Assembly: GCA_003931895.1 (NCBI GenBank)
Contig: RRZV01000100.1
Span: forward strand, 1 to 42,951
Length of the DNA stretch: 42,951 bases
Origin: Mesohalobacter salilacus
GTDB taxonomy: Bacteria > Bacteroidota > Bacteroidia > Flavobacteriales > Flavobacteriaceae
Direction of reading: 5' to 3'
Every line of letters starts with the position of its first letter. Positions within the stretch are counted from its first letter, which is position 1. Positions 35,353-42,951 of this stretch are shown here, one piece after another. The notes below the pieces were generated by a model. The model was not told the DNA's origin, made no database searches, and saw only the letters and a list, made by a program, of their open reading frames with translations. Made by a program: the position numbers and the translations under genes.

Positions 35353-36375
35353 ATGTATAAATGGCTTATCAAACCCTTACTTTTTAGTTTTGATCCAGAG
35401 CGTGTTCATTATTTTACAACAAGCTTATTAAGGTTAATTTTAAACATACCTGTACTTTCTTATATATATAGAAGTCATTATAAATATGAATCAGAAAAAC
35501 TTCAGGCTAAAGTTTTTAATATATTATTCAAAAACCCTGTCGGGCTTGCCGCGGGTTTTGATAAAAATGCAGAATTCTACAAAGAGATGTCTGCACTTGG
35601 ATTTGGATTTATAGAAATTGGCACCGTAACACCGAAGCCGCAACCTGGAAATCCTAAAAAAAGATTATTTCGTTTAAAAAAGGACAAAGCGCTAATTAAT
35701 AGAATGGGTTTTAATAACAAAGGCCTTGAAGCTGCTGTAAAGGCTTTGAAAAACAAAGGCGATATCATTATTGGTGGTAATATTGGCAAAAACAAAACCA
35801 CACCTAATGAAAAAGCTGTTGATGACTATGAAATTTGCTTTAAAGCCTTATTTGATGTTGTCGATTATTTTGTGGTTAATGTAAGTTCACCAAACACGCC
35901 AGATTTAAGGGCTTTACAAGACAAAAAGCCGCTTTTAAAAATTTTAAAGCGCTTACAAAACCTCAATTTATCTAAATCAAGCCCCAAACCTATTTTGCTA
36001 AAAATTGCTCCAGATTTAAATGACAGTCAACTTTTAGATATTCTCGAGATTGTTGAAGACAGTAAAATCGCTGGAATTATTGCCACAAATACCACTATAG
36101 CAAGAGAGAATTTAAAATCTGATAACCAAAATGAAACGGGTGGTTTAAGTGGACAACCTCTGAAACACAGGTCAACGGAAGTGATACAATTTTTAAAAGC
36201 CAATGCAAAAAGTGATTTTCCTATCATCGGCGTTGGTGGAATTCATTCTGCCAGCGATGCCTTAGAAAAATTTGAAGCGGGAGCGTCTTTAGTTCAGCTT
36301 TATACGGGGTTTGTTTACGAAGGCCCAAAACTGGTAAAAGACATTAAAAAAGCATATTCCAGTCATTATGCTTGA
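35353..36375 (+). CDS. pyrD: Dihydroorotate dehydrogenase (quinone), class 2
   Basis: A 340-residue FMN enzyme of pyrimidine synthesis that oxidises dihydroorotate to orotate and passes electrons to quinone at the inner membrane. The N-terminal helix extension [22 protein letters not shown], specific to class 2, aligns with the start of E. coli PyrD and selects the ATG at 35353 over a TTG 18 bp upstream. Core motifs are [48 protein letters not shown] (with the class 2 catalytic Ser), [14 protein letters not shown] and [10 protein letters not shown]. It overlaps the lysE-like gene by 8 bp, so the two are co-transcribed. Confidence 0.96.
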   Translation: MYKWLIKPLLFSFDPERVHYFTTSLLRLILNIPVLSYIYRSHYKYESEKLQAKVFNILFKNPVGLAAGFDKNAEFYKEMSALGFGFIEIGTVTPKPQPGNPKKRLFRLKKDKALINRMGFNNKGLEAAVKALKNKGDIIIGGNIGKNKTTPNEKAVDDYEICFKALFDVVDYFVVNVSSPNTPDLRALQDKKPLLKILKRLQNLNLSKSSPKPILLKIAPDLNDSQLLDILEIVEDSKIAGIIATNTTIARENLKSDNQNETGGLSGQPLKHRSTEVIQFLKANAKSDFPIIGVGGIHSASDALEKFEAGASLVQLYTGFVYEGPKLVKDIKKAYSSHYA

Positions 36376-36991
36376 AATTATACTGCAATTTTTAACAGCT
36401 TCTATCTTACTTACCTTATCGCCAGGTCCAGATATTATTTATGTATTAGTCACTGGCCTTAGTCGTGGTGTGAAACAGGGCTTATTGTTGAGTTTCGGTT
36501 TGGTTTTAGGCATTTTAGTTCATACCTCTTTAGTGGCTTTTGGAATTTCAGCATTAATTACGGCTTCTGATACGCTATTCCTGATTGTAAAATTAGCTGG
36601 GGCTTTGTATTTACTTTATCTGGCATTCAAAATATATCAAGAACCCACTTCAATTGATTTAAAATCAAAACAACCTAAAAAACCTACTGAAAATTATATG
36701 AAGCAAGGCTTTTTAATGAATGTACTTAACCCAAAAGTTACCTTATTTTTTATGGCTTTTTTTCCTCAATTTTTATGGGATAAAACAGGAGATACTGTAT
36801 TTCAGTTTTATATTTTAGGATTTATTTTTATGCTGCAGGCTTTTATTATTTTTGGAGTTATTGCCGTTTTTGCTCATAAATTTTATAATTTGATTCAGAA
36901 CTATTCAAAATCTGCTCTTATATTTAAATATTTACAAATTCTAACTTTTGTAAGTATAGCCATTTATATTATATTTAGCCATGACTATTGA
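36368..36991 (+). CDS. LysE/RhtB-family amino-acid exporter
   Basis: A 207-residue inner-membrane protein with about six hydrophobic helices. The family signature follows the first helix: [24 protein letters not shown], then [25 protein letters not shown] in the middle is also typical. Members export amino acids such as threonine, homoserine or lysine, but the substrate cannot be inferred here. It overlaps pyrD by 8 bp and the next gene by 11 bp, so translation is probably coupled in this three-gene transcript. Confidence 0.9.
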   Translation: MLEIILQFLTASILLTLSPGPDIIYVLVTGLSRGVKQGLLLSFGLVLGILVHTSLVAFGISALITASDTLFLIVKLAGALYLLYLAFKIYQEPTSIDLKSKQPKKPTENYMKQGFLMNVLNPKVTLFFMAFFPQFLWDKTGDTVFQFYILGFIFMLQAFIIFGVIAVFAHKFYNLIQNYSKSALIFKYLQILTFVSIAIYIIFSHDY

Positions 36992-37364
36992 AGAGCTTAG
37001 AAATTATTGTTTATCAAAACCTGGGGCTTCAGAATCTTTCCCGTTTGACGACAATGTGTTAGTGTTTAAAGTTATGAACAAAATGTTTGCATTAACTTCC
37101 TTAAAAAAGTGGGAAGCGGGTGAGCACAGCATCAACTTAAAATGCGATCCGAAAAAAGCAATAAAACTGCGAGAAAAGTATCCAGAATTTGTGTTTCCGG
37201 GCTTTCATATGCATAAAAAGCATTGGAATACTGTAGTTATTGAAAACTCCGATTTAATAGAAACATTCATCAAGCATTTGATCAATTACAGTTATGAACT
37301 TGTGGTGAGTAAACTTTCTAAAAAAGATAAGGCAAAACTTGATAGTTTCATGCATAGGCGCTAA
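36981..37364 (+). CDS. MmcQ/YjbR-family protein
   Basis: A 127-residue small protein of the MmcQ/YjbR group (double-wing DNA-binding-like fold). Landmarks are KPGASESFPFDDNVLVFKV near the N-terminus, FALTSL, INLKCDPKKAIKLRE and FPGFHMHKKHWNTV. Length is typical. The family is widespread and mostly uncharacterised; DNA binding is suggested by the fold only. It overlaps the exporter gene by 11 bp and ends 15 bp from the convergent pheT stop, with no convincing terminator hairpin in that short gap. Confidence 0.88.
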   Translation: MTIEELRNYCLSKPGASESFPFDDNVLVFKVMNKMFALTSLKKWEAGEHSINLKCDPKKAIKLREKYPEFVFPGFHMHKKHWNTVVIENSDLIETFIKHLINYSYELVVSKLSKKDKAKLDSFMHRR

Positions 37365-37379
37365 GTAGATTTAATAAAA

Positions 37380-39803
37380 CTACCTCAACTCTGCCTGTAA
37401 TTGCGATTCAAATTGGTTTTGAAGTTTGCTCATGATTTTATCTACTTGTTTGTCTGTAAGTGTTTTATGCTGGTCTCTAAAAGTGAAACTCACCGCATAA
37501 CTCTTTTTACCTTGGGGTAATTTTTCACCTTGATAAACATCAAACAGATTGACTTGTTGTAGAAGTTTTTTGTCTGTTTTTTGGGCTATATTCTCAATTT
37601 GCTCAAATGAAATATTCTCGTCTACTAACAAGGCAAAATCTCGTCTCACTTCAGGATATTTAGGTATATCTTGAGCTTTGAACTGGATTTTAGACGTTAG
37701 CTTCAAGAGATTGTCCCAATCAAAATTGGCGTATAAAACTTCTGTGGAAACATCAAAAGCTTCGGTGATTTCTTTTTTGAGTCGACCAAATTTTACAATG
37801 GTTTTCTTATTGATTTTATAGTTTAAACCTTCGGCAATGCTATCATCTTTATTAGACGTCGATGTAAAGTATAGACCTAATTTATCTAAAATACTTTCTA
37901 CAACACCTTTTAAATAAAAGAAGTCAACATGGTAAGCAGGTTTTAGCCAATTTTCTTCTGTTCTATTGCCAACCACAAAAAGAGACAGGTGTTTTTGTTC
38001 CTCTACTTTTTTATCAAATTTGTGGTAGGTTTTTCCAAATTCAAAAAACTTTAGATTTTCATTTTTACGGTTCAGGTTGAAACTGATATTTTCTAAGCCA
38101 GAAAACAATAAGCTTTGTCGCATCACTGCCAAATCTTGACTTAACGGATTAATTATTTCAACATTATTTTCCTTTGATAATTGACTGTTGTATTCTGTGT
38201 AATCGGCGGTTGTCAAAGAATTGGCCATAGTTTCGTAAAACCCTTTAGACACCAGCATATTGGCTATGATATTTTGAACTTTATAATCTTCAAATTTTGA
38301 AGAATTGGCGACCGAAACACTAAATTTATTATCCAACTTTATGTTGTTGTAACCATAGACTCTGAGAATTTCTTCAATCACATCTACTTCGCGAGTCACA
38401 TCAACACGATATGCAGGAATGGTAAGGCCCATACCACTTTCCGATACATTATTGACTTTGATATCTAATGATGTTAAAATAGATTTTATGACACCGGAAT
38501 CGAGTTCTTCGCCGACAAGCGAATTAATTTTATCAAAGGTGAGAAATACCTGATGGTCTTCAATTTTTTTGGGATAAAAATCATCTATATCGCTGCTCAC
38601 TTTGCCGCTGGCAATTTCACTGATTAAGATAGCGGCACGTTTCAGAGCATCTTCAGTTATATGCGGGTCAATACCACGCTCAAATCTAAAAGAAGCATCG
38701 GTGCTGATACCGTGTCTTTTAGCCGTTTTACGAACACTCACTGGGTTGAAGTAGGCGCTTTCTAAGAAAATACTTTTTGTGGTTTCAGAAACCCCTGAGT
38801 TTTCACCTCCTAAAACACCCGCAATACAAAGTGGTTTTTCAGCATCGCATATCATTAAATCTTCGGCTGAAAGTTTTCGTTCAACACCGTCTAAGGTTTT
38901 GAATTGAGTACCTTCTTCTAAAGTTTTGACTATGATTTTGGAATCTTTAATCTTATCGGCGTCAAAAGCATGTAAAGGCTGACCGAGCTCGTGCATGACG
39001 TAATTGGTAATGTCAACAATATTATTTTTAGGATTTATGCCAATCGCTTTTAATCGGTTTTGTAGCCAAAGTGGCGAAGCATCAATGTTAATATCTGTTA
39101 TAGTAACGCCACAGTATCGAGGGGCTAAAACAGATTTTTTAACTTCTATTTTAGTTCGTCTTGATCGGTCTTCAACATGAAAACTACTAATTGACGGCGT
39201 ATTAATTGGTAAACTTTTGCCTTGTTGAATAATGCCGGCTCTCAAATCACGGGCAACTCCCCAATGACTCATGGCGTCTGCACGGTTTGGCGTTAATCCT
39301 ATTTCAAAGACTTTATCAGTTTCAACTGGAAATATCGTATTTAAAGCTTGTCCAGGTTTGAATTCGCCTTCTAAAACCATAATTCCTTCGTGTGATTGGC
39401 CTAAACCAATCTCGTCTTCGGCACAAATCATACCCATACTCACTTCGCCTCTAATCTTCCCTTTTTTTATTTTTAAGGACTCTCCTTTTTCATTATAAAT
39501 GGTTGTGCCAACTGTAGCCACAGGCACCCATTGACCTTTGTCTACATTAGGTGCACCACAAACAATTTGAACGGGTTCTTTTTCACCTATATCTACTTTA
39601 GTAAGTTTAAGTCGGTCTGCATTTGGGTGTTTTTTACATTCTAAAACTTTTCCCACAACAAGTCCCTGTAATTGACCTTTGATAGATTCAAAATCATCTA
39701 TACCTTCAACTTCAAGACCTAAATCTGTAAGAATGGTTTCGACTTTATCTGCTGGCCATTTTACGTCTATAAAATCTTTTAACCAATTATAAGAAATCTT
39801 CAT
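37380..39803 (-). CDS. pheT: Phenylalanine-tRNA ligase beta subunit
   Basis: An 807-residue subunit of the alpha2-beta2 phenylalanyl-tRNA synthetase in the cytosol. Domains in order: N-terminal MKISYNWLKDFIDV, an EMAP-type tRNA-binding OB fold (about 40-150, HPNADRLKLTKVDIG, IVCGAPNV, MGMICAEDEIGLG), B3/B4 editing domain (about 210-370), B5 domain (about 405-475), the catalytic-like core (EILRVYGYNNI onward) and the C-terminal ferredoxin-fold anticodon-binding domain (about 715-807, YPEVRRDFALLVDENI). Length and order match the bacterial family. It is a housekeeping gene, transcribed away from the lipoprotein gene at 39919. Confidence 0.97.
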   Translation of the reverse strand: MKISYNWLKDFIDVKWPADKVETILTDLGLEVEGIDDFESIKGQLQGLVVGKVLECKKHPNADRLKLTKVDIGEKEPVQIVCGAPNVDKGQWVPVATVGTTIYNEKGESLKIKKGKIRGEVSMGMICAEDEIGLGQSHEGIMVLEGEFKPGQALNTIFPVETDKVFEIGLTPNRADAMSHWGVARDLRAGIIQQGKSLPINTPSISSFHVEDRSRRTKIEVKKSVLAPRYCGVTITDINIDASPLWLQNRLKAIGINPKNNIVDITNYVMHELGQPLHAFDADKIKDSKIIVKTLEEGTQFKTLDGVERKLSAEDLMICDAEKPLCIAGVLGGENSGVSETTKSIFLESAYFNPVSVRKTAKRHGISTDASFRFERGIDPHITEDALKRAAILISEIASGKVSSDIDDFYPKKIEDHQVFLTFDKINSLVGEELDSGVIKSILTSLDIKVNNVSESGMGLTIPAYRVDVTREVDVIEEILRVYGYNNIKLDNKFSVSVANSSKFEDYKVQNIIANMLVSKGFYETMANSLTTADYTEYNSQLSKENNVEIINPLSQDLAVMRQSLLFSGLENISFNLNRKNENLKFFEFGKTYHKFDKKVEEQKHLSLFVVGNRTEENWLKPAYHVDFFYLKGVVESILDKLGLYFTSTSNKDDSIAEGLNYKINKKTIVKFGRLKKEITEAFDVSTEVLYANFDWDNLLKLTSKIQFKAQDIPKYPEVRRDFALLVDENISFEQIENIAQKTDKKLLQQVNLFDVYQGEKLPQGKKSYAVSFTFRDQHKTLTDKQVDKIMSKLQNQFESQLQAELR

Positions 39804-39848
39804 GCAATCCGTATTCTAAGCTTTATAGCTTATGTTAATTTGAGTTTG

Positions 39849-39856
39849 CAAAGATA
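39849..39856 (-). promoter_or_regulatory. -7 promoter element of pheT
   Basis: Minus strand TATCTTTG, an exact TAnnTTTG match 45 bp before the pheT ATG. Confidence 0.4.
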
Positions 39857-39918
39857 ATAAAACGAGTGCGGGCTGATAAATAATAATGCGTAATATTGTA
39901 ATTAAAATCACTACAATT

Positions 39919-40680
39919 ATGAAATCTAATATTTATATTTTATTCCTACTGGTTATAATCATAAGTTGTAAAACTAATAACGACTCACCACCTACTGCAG
40001 AATATATAGTTAATAAAGCTATTGAAGTTTCTGGTAAAGATGCATTTAAACACTCAAATGTTAGCTTTACGTTTAGAAATAAAAAATATACGAGTGAAGG
40101 ACATTGCAATCATTATATATATTCAAGAGTTTCCCGTAAACCTGATACCTTGATAAAAGATTTTTATGAACCAGGCAAAAGTTTTAAACGTTACATTAAT
40201 GACTCATTATTTCAAGTTGCAGATACAACAGCACAGAAATATGCCGAATCAATTAATTCTGTACATTATTTTGTTCAATTACCATATCGGCTCAATGATA
40301 AAGCCGTCAACAAAACCTACATAGGTTTAGATACTATAAAAAACAAAACCTATCATCAACTTCAAGTCACTTTTGACCAAAAAGGCGGCGGAACAGATTT
40401 TCAAGATGTGTATATGTATTGGTTTGGGAAAAAAGATTATAAACTCGATTATTTGGCTTATAGTTTTGTAGTTAATGGGGGTGGTATTCGATTTAGAGAA
40501 GCCTATAACGAAAGATATATTGACAGCATCAGGTTTGTAGATTATAGAAATTATAAGCCAAAATTAGACGATATCAAGCTCCAAAACATCTCAAAAGCCT
40601 TTAATAACAACCAACTTGAATTACTCTCAAAAATTGAAAATAAAAAAATCCAAGTCGAGAAGTCTAAAGAAAAATGTTAA
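39919..40680 (+). CDS. DUF6503-like lipoprotein of unknown function
   Basis: A 253-residue lipoprotein with lipobox IISC (Cys17 counted from the ATG at 39919). An in-frame ATG 33 bp upstream would add eleven residues before a complete signal peptide, so the inner ATG is preferred. The mature part opens PTAEYIVNKAIEVSGKDAFKHSNVSFTFRNKKY and continues as a beta-rich single domain with GLDTIKNKTYHQLQVTF and GGTDFQDVYMYWF. From memory this matches a Flavobacteriia lipoprotein family annotated DUF6503, possibly LolA/LppX-like in fold; function unknown. It is transcribed away from pheT and is followed 63 bp later by the toxin-antitoxin operon. Confidence 0.75.
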   Translation: MKSNIYILFLLVIIISCKTNNDSPPTAEYIVNKAIEVSGKDAFKHSNVSFTFRNKKYTSEGHCNHYIYSRVSRKPDTLIKDFYEPGKSFKRYINDSLFQVADTTAQKYAESINSVHYFVQLPYRLNDKAVNKTYIGLDTIKNKTYHQLQVTFDQKGGGTDFQDVYMYWFGKKDYKLDYLAYSFVVNGGGIRFREAYNERYIDSIRFVDYRNYKPKLDDIKLQNISKAFNNNQLELLSKIENKKIQVEKSKEKC

Positions 40681-40683
40681 AAA

Positions 40684-40725
40684 TTAGACATTTGTCTTTT
40701 TATTTTAGACAATTTTATATATTTG
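40684..40725 (+). promoter_or_regulatory. Promoter and operator candidate of the Xre-RES operon
   Basis: TATATTTG (40718-40725) is an exact TAnnTTTG -7 element 18 bp before the antitoxin ATG. Just upstream, TTAGACA occurs at 40684-40690 and 40705-40711, exactly 21 bp apart (two helical turns), and the first copy forms the inverted repeat AGACA-TT-TGTCT (40686-40697). The repeats cover the -33 to -7 spacer, the place expected for autorepression by an Xre-type antitoxin. Confidence 0.55.
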
Positions 40726-40743
40726 TGGGTAAATATATGAGAT

Positions 40744-41241
40744 ATGAAAAAATATAGCACCCATAACGAGCTACAAGTTGTTAATGAAGCCGTATCGGCA
40801 TATATCACCAAAGACATCAAGCCTTTTCTTGATATTAAAAACTTTTCATTTTCAGATTTTATTAACGACAAAATATTAGTCATAAAGTCCATCAGAAAGG
40901 GGTTGTCTTATCAACTTTTTAAAACAGTAATGTTGTTTTCGCCTTTTTCTGAAGACGAATGGGCAGAATACCTCAATATTTCTACCAAAAGTTTACAACG
41001 CTACAAAAAAACTAAAGACTTTCATTTTAAGCCCATACATTCTGAGAAAATACTAGAAATTGCAGAGGTTACCGCTTTCGGCAAAGAAGTTTTTGACAAT
41101 AACACACAATTTCACGATTGGCTCAACACACCTTCTTTGGCTTTTAATAATCTTACACCCGCAGAGTTGCTTAAAGATTCATACGGCAAGGCGCTTGTTA
41201 TGGATGAGCTCAACAGAATAGATCAAGGCATTTTTGCATAG
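40744..41241 (+). CDS. Xre/MbcA/ParS-type antitoxin
   Basis: A 165-residue antitoxin. An N-terminal helical part and an Xre-like helix-turn-helix (about 45-105, SEDEWAEYLNISTKSLQRY) are followed by a C-terminal MbcA/ParS/DUF2384 toxin-binding domain (about 110-165), with FGKEVFDNNTQFHDWLNTPS, LTPAELLKDSYGKALVMDEL and the terminal helix. It should bind and block the RES toxin encoded next and repress its own promoter through the TTAGACA repeats. The stop codon TAG shares its G with the GTG start of the toxin gene, so translation is coupled and antitoxin is made first. Confidence 0.9.
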   Translation: MKKYSTHNELQVVNEAVSAYITKDIKPFLDIKNFSFSDFINDKILVIKSIRKGLSYQLFKTVMLFSPFSEDEWAEYLNISTKSLQRYKKTKDFHFKPIHSEKILEIAEVTAFGKEVFDNNTQFHDWLNTPSLAFNNLTPAELLKDSYGKALVMDELNRIDQGIFA

Positions 41242-41699
41242 TGGAAGTCTTTAGGTTAACACGGGAAAAATATTCCAAAGCCTTAAGCGGTAAGGGTTCT
41301 GCATTATCTGGTAACCGTTGGAATAGCAAAGGCGTTGAAATGATTTACACTTCCCAAAGTAGGGCTTTAGCCATGGCTGAAGTTTTGGTGCATCTGCCTT
41401 TACACCAACTCCCAAGCGATTTCAAAATGATGTGTATTGAAATTCCACAAGCTGTAAGCGTAGAAACTCTCAAAACCAAAGATTTACCCAAATTATGGAA
41501 TGCTTTACCACATCATATAAGCAGTCAAAAAATTGGCGATGACTTTATAATGCAAAGTCAAGGTGCTATTTTAAAAGTGCCAAGCGCCGTAGTTTATGGT
41601 GATTTTAACTATCTTATTAACCCTTATCACGCTGATTTTAAATCTATAAGCATCAAATCTGTAGATGATTTTCCGATAGATCAAAGATTGAAGTCTTAA
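41241..41699 (+). CDS. RES-domain toxin (NAD+-degrading)
   Basis: A 152-residue RES-domain protein. Characterised members destroy NAD+ by phosphorolysis or hydrolysis and stop growth when not held by the antitoxin. The conserved residues are seen as Arg26 (SGNRWNSKG), Tyr36 (MIYTS) and Glu47 (ALAMAEVLVHL). Their spacing of 10 and 11 residues equals that recalled for the Pseudomonas putida RES toxin (Arg31, Tyr41, Glu52). The C-terminal VPSAVVYGDFNYLINPYH holds the family's conserved Ser and Asn-Pro-x-His block. The start is GTG, overlapping the antitoxin stop by one base. The system looks complete and active. Confidence 0.92.
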   Translation: MEVFRLTREKYSKALSGKGSALSGNRWNSKGVEMIYTSQSRALAMAEVLVHLPLHQLPSDFKMMCIEIPQAVSVETLKTKDLPKLWNALPHHISSQKIGDDFIMQSQGAILKVPSAVVYGDFNYLINPYHADFKSISIKSVDDFPIDQRLKS

Positions 41700-41734
41700 A
41701 AATATTATTTAATTTATGTTCTTAAGGGTTCTGA

Positions 41735-42433
41735 TTATTTATTCCAAGGCATTTGACCAACAGAAACCCTATAGACACCTTCACCTTTATTTTTTAGTTT
41801 TAATTTGAGTTTTTTACCAGGTTGAAGGTTCCATTTTTCTGATAAATCTGTGTTTATTCTTATAAATTCAACATTCTTTTCATTACTAAAAGAAGATTTA
41901 AAAGCTTGCCAATATTCTTTGTAAAGTTTTTTATCAGAAGCAAAATTCCAATAATACAAAACAGTGTAAGTATTTGAATTTTTATATTCATTTTGAATAA
42001 ATTCTATATCACCAATGATGGTATTTAAATTTTCATTTTCTGAGTTGTGGTTGCAAATTTTGTATTCTTTTTGGATACTACTTTGTTCAATAGATTCCAA
42101 CTCTGCTGGACCGCAATATGCTTTTTGACTTTTACATAAAAGTTCACCTTTACTATTGTATATATAAGCTTTGGTTTCCATACCCTTAAAAAACAAATTC
42201 ATTATTTTAGAAGAATCAATAGCTTGTGTATAAACAGCATCGTAAACATTATTATTTTTAGGTAAGTCTTTAATTGCATTAGTGATTTCTTTTTCAGTAA
42301 GCACTTTTGGATCAGGCAAGCCTGAGACTGTTTTCATCATTAGGCTGCAGGATGTGATAAATAAAATAAATAGCAAAACAGACCAAGTATGTATTGGTCT
42401 GTTCCCTTTAAATATTTTTAAAGTGACTCCCAT
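41735..42433 (-). CDS. Lipoprotein with thioredoxin-like region, no CXXC; unknown function
   Basis: A 232-residue lipoprotein with lipobox ITSC (Cys29). The first sixteen residues before the hydrophobic segment are unusually long and overlap the upstream gene by 16 bp. Residues about 150-200 (NTYTVLYYWNFASDKKLYKEYW, then VEFIRINTDLSEKWNL) resemble the first strand, helix and second strand of a thioredoxin fold, but the position of the CXXC active site is ASDKK, so no redox chemistry is expected from it. Two other cysteine sites (LLCKSQKAYCG) lie in the middle. No family is recognised and the thioredoxin comparison is inference. It is co-transcribed with, and translationally coupled to, the preceding lipoprotein gene. 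Confidence 0.65.
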   Translation of the reverse strand: MGVTLKIFKGNRPIHTWSVLLFILFITSCSLMMKTVSGLPDPKVLTEKEITNAIKDLPKNNNVYDAVYTQAIDSSKIMNLFFKGMETKAYIYNSKGELLCKSQKAYCGPAELESIEQSSIQKEYKICNHNSENENLNTIIGDIEFIQNEYKNSNTYTVLYYWNFASDKKLYKEYWQAFKSSFSNEKNVEFIRINTDLSEKWNLQPGKKLKLKLKNKGEGVYRVSVGQMPWNK

Positions 42434-42945
42434 TCTATTTCATTTTGAGGCTCAAGAATTATTTGAGAACTTTCTTCATCAAAAGCTACTGATGCTTGAA
42501 GAATAGGCTCTTCAGGTATTGGATTACCGTCGTCATCACAATTAAAAATTCTGCACCTAAAGCCTATACCACATTGGCAAGGCTTTTTACAATCTCTTCT
42601 ATCTGGTCTTGGTTTTCTACTTGCAATTGTAATACAAACACCTTCTGGAGATATTTTATTTAAATTATATATGGAATTTGATAAATCATTGGTTATTACA
42701 ACAGGATAATAAATTAGACTAGTGTTTAAGTCAATGTAAGAATCTTTTGTTGTATCAAGATTAAAAGAAATATTATCTTTATAGAAGTGGCTTACATCCA
42801 ATGCGTCATCAGTTTCGATAATAATTCTAGATGTCTTATTTTTTACATTTTGATTTATACCATCATTAATCTCTTCTGAAGTACAGCCAACAAGAAAAAG
42901 ACTTAGTGTAAAAAATAGTAGTGGAAATTTTATTAAATTATACAT
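42418..42945 (-). CDS. Cysteine-containing lipoprotein of unknown function
   Basis: A 175-residue lipoprotein (lipobox LVGC, Cys21) with no recognised family. After a beta-rich middle part it has a short cysteine cluster (RRDCKKPCQCGIGFRCRIFNC; five to six Cys within about twenty residues, about residues 118-139), flanked by basic residues. It ends with an acidic tail with several Glu. The cluster could bind metal or form disulphides; there is no evidence to choose. It overlaps the next lipoprotein gene by 16 bp. The gene starts six bases from the window edge, so its promoter and any upstream operon partner are not visible. Confidence 0.65.
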   Translation of the reverse strand: MYNLIKFPLLFFTLSLFLVGCTSEEINDGINQNVKNKTSRIIIETDDALDVSHFYKDNISFNLDTTKDSYIDLNTSLIYYPVVITNDLSNSIYNLNKISPEGVCITIASRKPRPDRRDCKKPCQCGIGFRCRIFNCDDDGNPIPEEPILQASVAFDEESSQIILEPQNEIEWESL

Positions 42946-42951
42946 AGTTAA

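Noticed and set aside
39886-39918. Upstream ATG of the DUF6503-like lipoprotein
   Set aside because: It would place eleven extra residues before a complete lipoprotein signal peptide that starts at 39919.
1-42951. CRISPR arrays, insertion sequences, tRNA or rRNA genes, prophage or integrase genes
   Set aside because: No regularly spaced long direct repeats, transposase or integrase motifs, or tRNA/rRNA sequence were seen on reading both strands; the locus shows no direct mark of recent mobility.

Overview
The window is an AT-rich chromosomal segment from a member of the Bacteroidota, almost certainly a marine flavobacterium (Flavobacteriaceae). The evidence is a SusC/SusD pair, many lipoproteins with Bacteroidota-type lipoboxes, a type IX secretion C-terminal sorting domain, a PorV/PorQ-family protein, and repeated matches to the Bacteroidota -7 promoter element (TAnnTTTG) a short distance upstream of start codons. 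No rRNA, tRNA, CRISPR array, prophage or insertion sequence was seen.

Layout. (1) 1-3071: a structured RNA candidate (152-298, Flavo-1-like), a PorV/PorQ-like outer-membrane protein, phosphatidylserine synthase and an MscS channel. (2) 3159-34987: a large beta-glucan (laminarin) utilisation locus, all on the minus strand. In transcription order it has: SusC, SusD, a 2xPKD + 3xbeta-sandwich glycan-binding lipoprotein and a PKD lipoprotein, closed by a strong terminator (27398-27432); then peptidase T and a membrane-spanning sensor/HTH regulator; then a long run of closely spaced genes: a GH-A TIM barrel fused to a beta-barrel-like domain, a glycan-binding lipoprotein, GH16, a PKD-CBM lipoprotein, a cytosolic GH149-like phosphorylase, a GH17 lipoprotein, a GH30 lipoprotein, an MFS transporter fused to GH17, and a soluble GH17; then a T9SS-exported non-catalytic binding protein with its own terminator (5540-5574) and a GH3 lipoprotein with its own promoter. 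(3) 35353-39803: pyrD, a LysE exporter and a YjbR protein on the plus strand, with pheT convergent. (4) 39919-42945: a DUF6503-like lipoprotein, an Xre/RES toxin-antitoxin pair and two unknown lipoproteins.

Model (inference). Surface lipoproteins and the T9SS protein capture laminarin. GH16 (endo-beta-1,3), GH30 (beta-1,6 branch removal), the lipoprotein GH17 and the GH-A/barrel protein cut it at the surface or in the periplasm. SusCD imports oligosaccharides and GH3 trims them. The MFS carrier moves short beta-1,3-glucans across the inner membrane directly to its own tethered cytosolic GH17 domain, next to a second free GH17 and a phosphorylase that would yield glucose 1-phosphate. The Y_Y_Y/LuxR-type one-component sensor between the two halves is the obvious regulator. 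The most unusual items are the MFS-GH17 fusion, the glycosidase/beta-barrel fusion, and the pairing of hydrolytic and phosphorolytic steps in the cytosol.
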